Shown piece by piece: positions 34,195-43,573 of a DNA stretch of 64,000 bases. The stretch is from Poseidonibacter parvus (lineage in GTDB: Bacteria; Campylobacterota; Campylobacteria; Campylobacterales; Arcobacteraceae). Made by a program: the position numbers and the translations under genes. How positions within the stretch are numbered: the first letter of the stretch is position 1; each line of letters opens with the position of its first letter. The stretch spans positions 992,001 through 1,056,000 of the forward strand of contig NZ_CP019070.1 of NCBI RefSeq assembly GCF_001956695.1. Direction: 5' to 3'. Under the pieces are notes generated by a model. That model was not told the origin of the DNA and searched no databases. It saw only the letters and a list, made by a program, of their open reading frames with translations.

Positions 34195-34866
34195 ATGATA
34201 AGTAGCGATTTTAATGCTGTAATGAATAAAATTAGAATACATATAGAACAAACGCAAGATAATAAAGATAAAAAAGTTTATGATGCAGATATAGCAAAAG
34301 CTTTAGATATCTCAAAAGAACACTATTGTAGATCTAAGAAAGAAAGTAAAATACCTTTACAAGCTATTATAAATTTTTGTGCAAAAGAGAATATTGTAAT
34401 TAACTATATATTATTTGATCAAATGCCTGATTCTCTAAATCAAATTACAGATAAGATTATTAATATTAAATATTTTAAAAATATAAATACTAGTGCAGGT
34501 GGGGGCGCTATTAATGAGAAAGAAAACTTTGAGTACTTAGGCTTAGATAAAGATGTTGTAGAGCAACTAGGTGGTAAAGAAGCTATTAAAAACATTGAAG
34601 CTTTAAATGTAACAGGTGAATCAATGGAACCTTTAATAAAAGATGGTTCAATTATATTTATAGATAAATCTAAAACAATTCCTTCATTTCGAAATAACGA
34701 TATCTATGTAGTTAATACACAAAATGGAGTAGTAGTTAAAAAAGTAATTTTTTTGCCAAAATATAATAAGCTTCAATTGCTATCGTGTAATCCCTTATTC
34801 TTACCAGAACTTCATGATTGTGATGATGTTGAAGTACTTGGAAAAGTTGTAGGAACAAGTGAGTGA
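34195..34866 (+). CDS. S24-family (LexA/CI/UmuD-like) repressor-protease
   Basis: 223 residues. N-terminal HTH: KVYDADIAKALDISKEHYCRSKKESKIPLQAIINF (about 27-61). C-terminal S24 peptidase: VTGESMEPLIKDGS with nucleophile Ser143, and NGVVVKKVIF with general-base Lys182/183. A possible autocleavage site Ala101-Gly102 (NTSAGGGA) lies at the expected distance before the serine. So it can act as a RecA-responsive repressor of the divergent polymerase gene. Confidence 0.88.
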   Translation: MISSDFNAVMNKIRIHIEQTQDNKDKKVYDADIAKALDISKEHYCRSKKESKIPLQAIINFCAKENIVINYILFDQMPDSLNQITDKIINIKYFKNINTSAGGGAINEKENFEYLGLDKDVVEQLGGKEAIKNIEALNVTGESMEPLIKDGSIIFIDKSKTIPSFRNNDIYVVNTQNGVVVKKVIFLPKYNKLQLLSCNPLFLPELHDCDDVEVLGKVVGTSE

Positions 34867-34947
34867 ATTAATTCATTAATATTTTTAAAATTTTAAGTTA
34901 TAATTGTTGATAATAAACTTAATGATATAGCTTATAAAGGAAATAAT

Positions 34948-35034
34948 ATGCAAGACATTTTTCATGTTTTAATTCTTGGAACATTGTCTTTTGGGTCATT
35001 ATCTTTAGCTTATAAATTACCTAAAAAAAATTAA
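34948..35034 (+). CDS. Possible 28-residue membrane peptide
   Basis: ATG with a ribosome site (ATAAAGGAAATAAT) opens a 28-codon frame: QDIFHVLILGTLSFGSLSLAY then KLPKKN. One hydrophobic segment with a basic end suggests a small membrane peptide. It lies in the 380-base gap before the restriction genes; otherwise that gap shows only AT-rich promoter-like sequence. Small size keeps confidence low. Confidence 0.35.
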   Translation: MQDIFHVLILGTLSFGSLSLAYKLPKKN

Positions 35035-35245
35035 ACATATTTTTATTCTATTTAACCCTTCTATTTACTATTTTCTTTGGGGTTTGTAATTCATATTATT
35101 AATTTTGTTACATATCTAGAACTAGTAAAAAATCATTTCATAAAAATAATATTTTTATATTACTTTTAATATCTTAGAAGTCTAAATCAAGTATAATAAA
35201 AATCAAATCAAAAAATTATTTACAAAATCCAAGGAACAAATAAAT

Positions 35246-36808
35246 ATGGGTGAAGAACAAAAAAAAGCGTTAGAACAACAACTATGGAATATAGCAAATG
35301 AACTTAGAGGTAAGATGGATGCTGATGAGTTTAGAGATTATATTTTAGGATTCATATTTTATAAATACCTATCTGAAAAAATTGAAGATTTTGCAAATGA
35401 ATTATTAGAAGAAGATAAAATTGAATATACAACAATTGATGAATCAACAGAAGATGGAAAAGAACTTCTTGAAGGAATCAAAGAAGATTGTATAGAACAA
35501 CTTGGATATTTTTTAAAACCGAATGACTTATTTAAAGCAATGGCTAAAAAAGGTAATTTAGATAAAGACAATTTCATATTAGAAGAATTAACACAAGTTC
35601 TTAGACATATAGAACAATCTACTATGGGTCATGAAAGTGAAGATGACTTTGAACACTTATTTGAAGACTTAGATTTAACTTCTACAAAACTTGGAAAAAC
35701 AGAAGAACAAAAAAATACACTTATCTCAAAAGTATTAGCACACTTAAATAAAATTGATTTCCAATTAAAAAACCATGATAGAGATGTATTAGGTGATGCT
35801 TATGAGTATTTAATCGCTCAATTTGCTAGTGGAGCAGGAAAGAAAGCAGGAGAGTTCTATACACCTCAAGAAGTTTCTAAAATCCTTGCTAAAATTGTAA
35901 CAAATAAAAAAAGTAGACTAAAATCTGTATATGACCCAACATGTGGTTCTGGATCACTACTTCTAAGAGTTGCAAAAGAAGTTGAAGATGTATCAAACTT
36001 CTATGGACAAGAATTAAATAGAACTACTTATAACTTAGCAAGAATGAATATGATTATGCATGATGTGCATTATAGAAAGTTTGATATTAAACAAGAAGAT
36101 ACTCTTGAAAATCCTCAACATACAGAAAATAGATTTGAAGCAATAGTAGCTAATCCTCCTTTTTCAGCTCAATGGTCAGCAAATCCATTACACATGACTG
36201 ATGATAGATTTTCTCAATATGGAAAACTTGCACCTAAATCAAAAGCAGACTTTGCATTTGTTCAACATATGATTTATCATCTTGATGATAATGGAACAAT
36301 GGCTATTGTATTACCTCATGGTGTATTATTTAGAGGAGCAGCAGAAGGACATATTAGAAAATATTTAATAGAAGATAGAAACTATTTAGATGCAGTTATT
36401 GGACTTCCTTCAAATATATTTTATGGTACTTCTATTCCTACTTGTATTTTAGTATTTAAAAAGTGTAGAGAAGATAGTGAAAATGTATTATTTATAGATG
36501 CCTCAAACCATTTTGAAAAAGCTAAGAATCAAAACTATCTAAGAGCACAAGATATTGAAAAAATTGTATCTACTTATAGAAATAGAATCGTTGAAGATAA
36601 GTATTCTTATTTAGCTTCGATAAATGAAGTGAAAGAAAATGACTATAACTTAAACATTCCAAGATATGTAGATACCTTTGAAGAGGAAGAAGTAATTGAT
36701 TTAGACAAAGTTTCAAGTGAATTAAAAGCTCTTGAAATTGATATGAAATCAACAGATGAAACTATTGCATCATTTTGTAGAGAACTTAATATCTCTACAC
36801 CATTTTAG
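35246..36808 (+). CDS. hsdM: Type I restriction-modification methyltransferase subunit
   Basis: 520 residues. N-terminal HsdM helical domain (LEQQLWNIANELRGKMDADEFRDYILGFIFYKYLSE), then the N6-adenine methylase: DPTCGSGSLLLR (motif I, Asp230) and ANPPFSAQW (motif IV, Asn303). Methylates the host's recognition sites with HsdS. Ribosome site AAGGAACAAATAAAT. First gene of the hsd operon, eight bases from hsdS. Confidence 0.95.
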   Translation: MGEEQKKALEQQLWNIANELRGKMDADEFRDYILGFIFYKYLSEKIEDFANELLEEDKIEYTTIDESTEDGKELLEGIKEDCIEQLGYFLKPNDLFKAMAKKGNLDKDNFILEELTQVLRHIEQSTMGHESEDDFEHLFEDLDLTSTKLGKTEEQKNTLISKVLAHLNKIDFQLKNHDRDVLGDAYEYLIAQFASGAGKKAGEFYTPQEVSKILAKIVTNKKSRLKSVYDPTCGSGSLLLRVAKEVEDVSNFYGQELNRTTYNLARMNMIMHDVHYRKFDIKQEDTLENPQHTENRFEAIVANPPFSAQWSANPLHMTDDRFSQYGKLAPKSKADFAFVQHMIYHLDDNGTMAIVLPHGVLFRGAAEGHIRKYLIEDRNYLDAVIGLPSNIFYGTSIPTCILVFKKCREDSENVLFIDASNHFEKAKNQNYLRAQDIEKIVSTYRNRIVEDKYSYLASINEVKENDYNLNIPRYVDTFEEEEVIDLDKVSSELKALEIDMKSTDETIASFCRELNISTPF

Positions 36809-36816
36809 GGTTTGTT

Positions 36817-38013
36817 GTGAGTAATATACCTAAGTTGAGATTTAGTGAATTTAATGGGGAATGGGAATCTAAATATTTAAATGAAGTTTCTAAGATTAAT
36901 CCAAAAACAAAAGAACTGCCATATGAATTTGTTTATATTGATTTGGAAAGTGTTAAAAAAGGATTATTGGTTAAATCTAATAGAATATTAAAAATTGAAG
37001 CACCAAGTAGAGCACAAAGGTTATTGTCAATAGATGATATTTTATTTCAAACTGTTAGACCTTATCAAAAAAACAATTATTTTTTTAATATTACGGGTGA
37101 TTACGTTGCTTCAACTGGATATGCTCAAATTAGAGCTAATGAATCAGCATCTTTTTTATATCAAAAGTTTCATACTCAAAAGTTTGTAAATAAAGTTTTA
37201 TTAAGATGTACGGGTACAAGTTACCCTGCTATTAATTCTACAGATTTATCAAAAGTGAAGATTTCAATACCTGAAAAACAAGAGCAGGAAAAAATAGCTT
37301 CTTTTCTAACATCAGTTGATACAAAAATAGAACAACTAACAAAAAAAGAATCATTGCTTCAAGAATATAAAAAAGGTGTGATGCAAAAGATATTTAATCA
37401 AGAGATTAGATTTAAAGATAATGAGGGGAGTGAGTTTTGTGATTGGGAAGAGAAAAGTTTTGGAGAAGTATTTAAGAGAATTACAACAAAAAATAAAGAA
37501 GACAATCAAAATATCTTAACTATTTCTGCACAACAAGGGTTAATTAATCAAGAGAAATATTTTAATAAATCAGTTTCTGCAAAAGATGTGACAGGATATT
37601 ATATACTTAAAAATGGGGACTTTGCTTATAATAAAAGTTATTCAAAGGGTTACCCTATGGGTGCAATAAAAAAATTAAATAATTATGATAAAGGTGTTGT
37701 TTCAACATTGTATATTTGTTTTAGAACAAATATTGAAAATGATTCAAATTTTTATGAAAAGTATTTTGATAGTGGCTTTTTAAATAGGGAACTACATAAA
37801 ATTGCACAAGAGGGAGCAAGAAACCATGGACTACTCAATATGAGTGTAGTTGAATTCTTTAGTGATATAAAAATTCCTGTCCCATCTATTGAAGAACAAA
37901 TAAAAATTGCAAACTTTTTATCATCAATAGATAAAAAAATTGAAAATGCAAAAGATGAAGTAGAAAAAACAAAACAATTTAATAAAGCATTACTTCAACA
38001 AATGTTTGTGTAA
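36817..38013 (+). CDS. hsdS: Type I restriction-modification specificity subunit
   Basis: 398 residues from a GTG start. Two target-recognition domains (about 1-150 and 205-345), each followed by a conserved helical spacer: PEKQEQEKIASFLTSVDTKIEQLTKKESLLQEYKKG and PSIEEQIKIANFLSSIDKKIENAKDEVEKTKQFN. The two domains together define a bipartite DNA target that cannot be read from sequence. Overlap of frames with the next gene's upstream extension is spurious; the Shedu-like gene starts 14 bases after this stop. Confidence 0.93.
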   Translation: MSNIPKLRFSEFNGEWESKYLNEVSKINPKTKELPYEFVYIDLESVKKGLLVKSNRILKIEAPSRAQRLLSIDDILFQTVRPYQKNNYFFNITGDYVASTGYAQIRANESASFLYQKFHTQKFVNKVLLRCTGTSYPAINSTDLSKVKISIPEKQEQEKIASFLTSVDTKIEQLTKKESLLQEYKKGVMQKIFNQEIRFKDNEGSEFCDWEEKSFGEVFKRITTKNKEDNQNILTISAQQGLINQEKYFNKSVSAKDVTGYYILKNGDFAYNKSYSKGYPMGAIKKLNNYDKGVVSTLYICFRTNIENDSNFYEKYFDSGFLNRELHKIAQEGARNHGLLNMSVVEFFSDIKIPVPSIEEQIKIANFLSSIDKKIENAKDEVEKTKQFNKALLQQMFV

Positions 38014-38026
38014 AAGGATTTATAAA

Positions 38027-39079
38027 ATGGCAAATTACATTAATGTTAAGCCAGTTAAAAATGGTTTTTCTAATACAAATATTATTACCCTAAAAAAAAC
38101 AAGTCAAACTGAAATAAAGATTCAGGCATTCCATATCCCAAATCCAAAAGATGATGGAAAGATACACCATTATGCAATTGAATTATCTATTTGGAAAAAA
38201 AATAAGCAAACAAAAGAGTATGAACCTTATTTAAATGAAGATATTGAACATATGTATTCAACAACTAAAAGTATTAAAATACAAGAGAAGGATGTATTAG
38301 ATAAATTATTGAAATTTTTGATTTCTCAGGATGCATTAATAGGTAAAAGAATTGAGAAAGAAATAATCTTAGCTGATAAAGAAGAGTTTATTGAAATAAA
38401 TAAAATTAAAGATCAATTATCTAAAAATGAATTAACCATTAGTGACTTAAATAGTCTAGATACTATTATAAATATAAAAAAATTTACAGCTTCTAGAAAT
38501 TCATTAATAAAATTAATAGAGTATCTAAATGATAAAAATACAAACTTTTTAAATAATGCTAAGAATGACCCTTTGACTAATATTTATACTGCTAATCAAA
38601 AAGAAAAGTTCTTTCAAAATTGGATTGAATCTAACTTATGGGTATTTGGAACATCTTATATTAGAAAGCTTGATAAAACTAAATTATCTTTTAATAGTGA
38701 CAGTGATATTGTTATGGAAACTTTAGATGGGTTTTATGAATTAATAGAAATTAAATTACCATCTGTTGTTTTATTTAAGTTTGATGATAGTCATAATAGC
38801 TATTACCCATCACCTGCTTTATCTTCAGCAATAGGTCAGGTTTTAAAGTATTTACAGGATGTAGCTGAATATAAACATCAAATAGAGAAGGTTAATAAAA
38901 CAACAATTTTGTTTCCAAAGGCAAAATTGATTATTGGAATAGAACCAACAGAAGATGGAGAAAAAGAAGCATTAAGACGATTTAATTCATCATTGAATAA
39001 TATAGAAATATTAACTTATGATAACTTGATTAAAAATGCAGGAACATTAATTGAGATTTATAAAAGTAAAGTGATTTAA
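38027..39079 (+). CDS. sduA: Shedu-type (DUF4263) nuclease, antiphage
   Basis: About 350 residues from the ATG at 38027 (AAAAGGATTTATAAA ribosome site). The C-terminal DUF4263 domain has a PD-(D/E)xK-like core: FGTSYIRKL, NSDSDIVMETLDGFYELIEIKLP (Asp ... Glu-x-Lys), then SPALSSAIGQVLKYLQ and KAKLIIGIEPTEDG, EALRRFNSSLNNIEILTYD. Shedu proteins are single-gene antiphage nucleases. The N-terminal ~180 residues are divergent and probably sense the trigger. Placed between hsdS and hsdR with one base to hsdR, so it is co-expressed with the type I system. Confidence 0.82.
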   Translation: MANYINVKPVKNGFSNTNIITLKKTSQTEIKIQAFHIPNPKDDGKIHHYAIELSIWKKNKQTKEYEPYLNEDIEHMYSTTKSIKIQEKDVLDKLLKFLISQDALIGKRIEKEIILADKEEFIEINKIKDQLSKNELTISDLNSLDTIINIKKFTASRNSLIKLIEYLNDKNTNFLNNAKNDPLTNIYTANQKEKFFQNWIESNLWVFGTSYIRKLDKTKLSFNSDSDIVMETLDGFYELIEIKLPSVVLFKFDDSHNSYYPSPALSSAIGQVLKYLQDVAEYKHQIEKVNKTTILFPKAKLIIGIEPTEDGEKEALRRFNSSLNNIEILTYDNLIKNAGTLIEIYKSKVI

Positions 39080-39080
39080 A

Positions 39081-41909
39081 ATGAGCAAACAAAGTGAAGC
39101 AATCCTAGAAGAAAATCTAATAAAACAACTCGTAGCAAACCAATACGAAAGAGTTGCAATCAAAGATGATAAAGCATTAGAATCAAACCTAAAATCACAA
39201 CTTGAAAAACATAATAAAACTACTATTACAGAAACAGAATTTAAAAGAATCCTAAATCATTTAAATAAAGGAAATATTTTTGAAAAAGCAAAGATTCTAA
39301 GAGATAAGTTTGTTCTTCCTTGTGATGATGGCACTACAAAATATATTGAGTTTTTAGATTCTGAGCATTGGTGCCAAAATCTTTTTCAAGTAACTTCACA
39401 AGTAACAGTAGATGGAAAATATAAGAATAGATATGATGTAACTATACTTATAAATGGTTTGCCACTTTGTCAAATTGAATTAAAAAGAAGAGGATTAGAG
39501 TTAAAAGAAGCTTTCAACCAAACTCTTAGATATAAAAGACATTCTCATAGTGCCAATAATGCTTTATTTAATTATATTCAACTGTTTGTTATTTCAAATG
39601 GTGTTAATTCAAAATATTATGCAAATAGTAAATTAGAATCAATGAATTTTAAACAAACATTCTTTTGGGCTGATAAAGACAATAAGAATATAACAAACCT
39701 TGATGAATTTACAGATAGTTTTTTAGAGCGATGTCATTTATCAAAAATGATATGTAAATATATTGTTCTTGCTGAAGTTCCAAAGATACTTATGGTGCTT
39801 AGACCTTACCAGTTTTGGGCAGTTGAAGCTATTATTGAAAGAGTTAGAGATACAAATAAAAATGGATATATTTGGCATACAACAGGAAGTGGAAAAACTT
39901 TAACATCTTTTAAAACAGCTCAAATATTGATGAAACTGCCAAATGTTTATAAAGTAGTGTTTGTTGTAGATAGAAAAGACTTAGATTATCAAACAACAAA
40001 AGAGTTTAATAGTTTTTCTGATGGTTCAGTTGATGGAACAGATAATACAAAAGCATTAGTAAAACAATTTTCTGATGAAACTAGATTAATAGTAACTACT
40101 ATTCAAAAACTTAATACTGCAATTTCGAAAAAACAATATCTAGCACAAATGGAAAAAATAAAAGATAAGAATATTGTATTTATCTTTGATGAGTGCCATA
40201 GAAGTCAATTTGGAGAAACACATTTAAATATAACAAAGTTCTTTCCTAAAAATCAAATGATAGGTTTTACAGGTACTCCAATATTTGTAGATAATGCAAC
40301 TGGAAATAAACTTGGAAAACGAACTACAAAAGAGTTATTTGATGATTGTTTACATAAGTATGTAATTACAGATGCAATTAATGATGATAATGTTCTTAAG
40401 TTTTCAGTTGAGTATATTGGAAAATATAAAGAAAAAGAAGGAAGTGCAACAAATATTGATATAGAAGTTGAATCTATTGATACAAAAGAGCTACTAGAAA
40501 GCCAAGAAAGACTTGAGAAGATAGTTGATTACATTTTAGCTAATCATGGTCGCAAAACTCATTCTAAAGAGTTTACAGCAATGATGACGGTTAGTTCAGT
40601 TGATATGTTAATTAAATATTATGAAGCATTTAAAGCAAAAGAACATAATCTAAAAATCGCAACAATATTTTCATATAGTGCAAATGAAGATGATAAAGAT
40701 GCAAATGGAGTAATAACTCTAGATGATGCAGATGGTTCCTTTGTTGATGAAGAACATATTAATGTTCATTCAAGAGAAAAACTAGATGAGTTTATAAGTG
40801 ATTACAATAAAATGTTTGGGAGTAAATTCTCAACAAAAGACTCTCAAAGCTTCTATAATTATTACAATGATATTTCAAAGAAAGTTAAAAATAAAGAAAT
40901 AGATATTTTACTTGTAGTAAATATGTTCTTAACAGGATTTGATAGTAAAACTTTAAATACTTTGTATGTAGATAAGAATTTAAAATATCATGGTTTAATT
41001 CAAGCATTTAGTAGAACGAATAGAATTTTAAATGAACAAAAATCTCAAGGTAATATAGTTTGTTTCAGAAATCTAAAAAAGAATACTGATGATGCAATTG
41101 CCCTTTTTTCAAACAAAGATGCAAAAGAGATAATTCTAATGGAACCTTATGAGGATTATGTAAGTAGTTTTAATGAAAAGTATGATGTCTTAAAAACTAT
41201 TGTTCCAACTGTTGATAGTGTTAATGATTTAGCAAATGAAGAAGAAAAACTAGAGTTTGTAAAAGCATTTAGAGAATTACTGAGAATTAAAAATATACTT
41301 GGTGGATTTAGTGATTTTAAATGGTCTGATTTAAAAATGAGTGAACAAGAGTTTGAAGACTATATGTCTAAATATCTTGATATGAAACCAACTGTAACTC
41401 CAAATGATGAAAAGGTTTCTATTTTAAATGATGTTGACTTTGAACTGGAATTAATACATAAAGATGAAATTAATGTAACTTATATTTTAAAACTTCTTGC
41501 ACAATATAAAGATTCAGATGATGAAGAGAAAAAAGCAGAACAAAGAACAAATATTACTAATATGTTAAATAACAACCCACAACTTAGAAGTAAAAGAGAA
41601 TTAATTGAAAAGTTTATAAATGAAAATCTTCTAAAAATAGATGATAGTGATGATATTGAAGAAGAGTTTGAAAAGTTCTGGGATGTTGAAAAAGAAAAAG
41701 CTTTTGAAGAACTTTGTGTAGTTGAAAATATTAATAATGATGAAATGAAAAAAGTAATTGATACATACGTTTATGATGGAAGAAAACCTTTGGCAAATGA
41801 TGTTGCACATACTTTAAAAATAAAACCTAAATTTTTAGAAAGAAAAAAAATAGTACCAAGAATACTTGATAAGATTATTGGATTTGTTGATAAGTTTTAC
41901 GAGAGGTAA
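39081..41909 (+). CDS. hsdR: Type I restriction-modification motor and nuclease subunit
   Basis: 942 residues. N-terminal nuclease (RYDVTILINGLPLCQIELKRRG: Asp119, Glu133-x-Lys135), then the SF2 translocase: HTTGSGKTLTS (Walker A, ~267-273), FIFDECHRSQFGETH (DECH box), GFTGTPIF (motif III), LVVNMFLTGFDSK and QAFSRTNR (motif VI). The helical C-terminus binds HsdM/HsdS. It cuts DNA lacking the host methylation after translocation. Confidence 0.94.
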   Translation: MSKQSEAILEENLIKQLVANQYERVAIKDDKALESNLKSQLEKHNKTTITETEFKRILNHLNKGNIFEKAKILRDKFVLPCDDGTTKYIEFLDSEHWCQNLFQVTSQVTVDGKYKNRYDVTILINGLPLCQIELKRRGLELKEAFNQTLRYKRHSHSANNALFNYIQLFVISNGVNSKYYANSKLESMNFKQTFFWADKDNKNITNLDEFTDSFLERCHLSKMICKYIVLAEVPKILMVLRPYQFWAVEAIIERVRDTNKNGYIWHTTGSGKTLTSFKTAQILMKLPNVYKVVFVVDRKDLDYQTTKEFNSFSDGSVDGTDNTKALVKQFSDETRLIVTTIQKLNTAISKKQYLAQMEKIKDKNIVFIFDECHRSQFGETHLNITKFFPKNQMIGFTGTPIFVDNATGNKLGKRTTKELFDDCLHKYVITDAINDDNVLKFSVEYIGKYKEKEGSATNIDIEVESIDTKELLESQERLEKIVDYILANHGRKTHSKEFTAMMTVSSVDMLIKYYEAFKAKEHNLKIATIFSYSANEDDKDANGVITLDDADGSFVDEEHINVHSREKLDEFISDYNKMFGSKFSTKDSQSFYNYYNDISKKVKNKEIDILLVVNMFLTGFDSKTLNTLYVDKNLKYHGLIQAFSRTNRILNEQKSQGNIVCFRNLKKNTDDAIALFSNKDAKEIILMEPYEDYVSSFNEKYDVLKTIVPTVDSVNDLANEEEKLEFVKAFRELLRIKNILGGFSDFKWSDLKMSEQEFEDYMSKYLDMKPTVTPNDEKVSILNDVDFELELIHKDEINVTYILKLLAQYKDSDDEEKKAEQRTNITNMLNNNPQLRSKRELIEKFINENLLKIDDSDDIEEEFEKFWDVEKEKAFEELCVVENINNDEMKKVIDTYVYDGRKPLANDVAHTLKIKPKFLERKKIVPRILDKIIGFVDKFYER

Positions 41910-41923
41910 TAAAAATAGTTACA

Positions 41924-43264
41924 ATGAATAAAAAGAAAGATTTTAACAGTATATTCTGGAAAATATGGGGTGTAAATAATAGAGTTTATGAACCTTTAGA
42001 TGTTTTTAAAATAAAAAGAGATAAACAAAGAGAATCGAAAAAGCATGATAACTTTTTAAATGATGATAAAAAGCTTAGTAATGATGAATTTCAACATCAT
42101 TTAAATCGAGAAGCATATAATTTTTATGATTTATTTACTATTCATTTATTAAATAATACAAAACAAGTAAATTTTTATGTTCATCAATTGAATAACATAA
42201 ATAATAATTACAGATTATTTGAGAAAGTACATTTCGAGAAAGAAAAATTTATAAATTTATTCTCTTTTCAAATTGCATTTATAATTGAAAACATGAATTA
42301 TAATGATATTGACATATCAATGTTTGATAATGCATTAAAAGATAATTCTTTAATGCCTTTTTTTGATAAATTTAGAGAACTTAGAGATCAGAATAATAAA
42401 ATAAAGAAAATGAGTCAAAAAGACTTGGCAACTCAATTATCACATGTAAATTATAATTTAAAAGAAAGATTTGAAAAGAGTGAAATATTCATAGAAGATG
42501 TTACTGCTGAGAAATTTGAATCAGATTTATCAAAATGGAAAAAGAATAAAGAACTACCAACTTTTACTAAAATGCTTGTAATTATAAATACTATTCATAA
42601 AGTGTCTAATGAAGAAAAGATAGGTAAACTTTTTCAACTATTAATTATTAGAGCATTGCTACATATTCAAAAAGAATTCGATATCTCTGAAAGTATAAAA
42701 TTAGAATTAATAGGAAGAATCAATAAATTTAGAGAAGTTATAAAAAAATATTATTCTACTAATGAAGAATCTAAAATTTATGAAGAACAATTGAAATATC
42801 TCATTGATATGCCCGATGAATCAAAAGAACTAACCCTTAAAGAATCTTTACTTCATCTCGGATCTAAATTACCAGAATTTTTAAAACATAATGACAGCGA
42901 TAAACTAATTAATATAAAGATAATGGATAGAGAGCTTATTATCAATAAGTTTAATAAGTGTAAAACAAAAAAAGATTATAGAGTTCTATTATCTGAAATT
43001 ATTGATATCCCAGAGAATTATGCATTTAGCTTGCTTATTAATAATAGTTATGCTTTTATGAGATTTATTGTTTCAGTAAAGATTGAAGAAACAAGACTAT
43101 TTACTAAGCAATTTAAATATCTTGATAGAGTATTTGGAACATTACTTTCTAAGGGAACAAGTGACAATACTTTAACTGAGTTTATTAATCTTCTAAAAGG
43201 CAAAAATGATTTTCTTGAGTGCATGGATATTGTAAGAGATTATTTTAAAAAATGTCAGGTTTAG
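41924..43264 (+). CDS. Unrecognised 446-residue protein at the end of the hsd operon
   Basis: Starts 15 bases after hsdR in the same direction, so it is likely in the same transcript. No signal peptide or membrane span; mostly helical. A segment at about residues 165-215 (MSQKDLATQLSHV ... ESDLSKWKKNKELPTFTKML) resembles a divergent Cro/CI-type helix-turn-helix. Leu/Ile-rich helices follow. No catalytic motif seen. Its place in a defence operon suggests a regulator or an additional defence component (inference only). Confidence 0.6.
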   Translation: MNKKKDFNSIFWKIWGVNNRVYEPLDVFKIKRDKQRESKKHDNFLNDDKKLSNDEFQHHLNREAYNFYDLFTIHLLNNTKQVNFYVHQLNNINNNYRLFEKVHFEKEKFINLFSFQIAFIIENMNYNDIDISMFDNALKDNSLMPFFDKFRELRDQNNKIKKMSQKDLATQLSHVNYNLKERFEKSEIFIEDVTAEKFESDLSKWKKNKELPTFTKMLVIINTIHKVSNEEKIGKLFQLLIIRALLHIQKEFDISESIKLELIGRINKFREVIKKYYSTNEESKIYEEQLKYLIDMPDESKELTLKESLLHLGSKLPEFLKHNDSDKLINIKIMDRELIINKFNKCKTKKDYRVLLSEIIDIPENYAFSLLINNSYAFMRFIVSVKIEETRLFTKQFKYLDRVFGTLLSKGTSDNTLTEFINLLKGKNDFLECMDIVRDYFKKCQV

Positions 43265-43326
43265 GGTAATTTTCTAATAAAAAAAACTTGTATACTTTCC
43301 TTATCTTAATAAATAAAGGAAAGAAA

Positions 43327-43476
43327 ATGGCAAACAATAACCATAAAAACAATCAAAAGAATGACAATAGAGGAACATCTGGAACAAACAATGAATATCA
43401 AAAAATGCTTGATAATAGAAGTAATCAGATGAACATAAATCATCCAGAATATAAAGGAGCAAAAAATGGGAAGTAG
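43327..43476 (+). CDS. Small Asn/Lys-rich hydrophilic protein
   Basis: 49 residues from the ATG at 43327 (ribosome site AAAGGAAAGAAA): ANNNHKNNQKNDNRGTSG, then NEYQKMLDNRSNQMN and a Lys/Gly-rich end. Looks disordered. Overlaps the start of the next tiny frame by 11 bases, so the two are probably translated together. A promoter-like TTGTAT...TATCTTAAT precedes it. Confidence 0.5.
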   Translation: MANNNHKNNQKNDNRGTSGTNNEYQKMLDNRSNQMNINHPEYKGAKNGK

Positions 43477-43549
43477 ACCAGTTAATGCACCATCAACAAC
43501 AGCTAATCCATCTGGTGGTAGAAGAGGTAATAACCCTCCCTCAAAATAG
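43466..43549 (+). CDS. Tiny Pro/Gly/Arg-rich peptide
   Basis: 27 residues (GSRPVNAPSTTANPSGGRRG then NNPPSK) with a strong ribosome site (AAAGGAGCAAAAA) inside the preceding gene. A terminator hairpin overlaps its stop codon. No family recognised. Confidence 0.4.
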   Translation: MGSRPVNAPSTTANPSGGRRGNNPPSK

Positions 43550-43573
43550 AAGCTATTATGCTTCTATTTTATA
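43544..43573 (+). terminator. Terminator after the tiny coupled genes
   Basis: AATAGAAGC and GCTTCTATTTT flank a 6-base loop: a compact hairpin followed by T-rich sequence, directly at the stop of the 27-residue frame. Confidence 0.75.
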
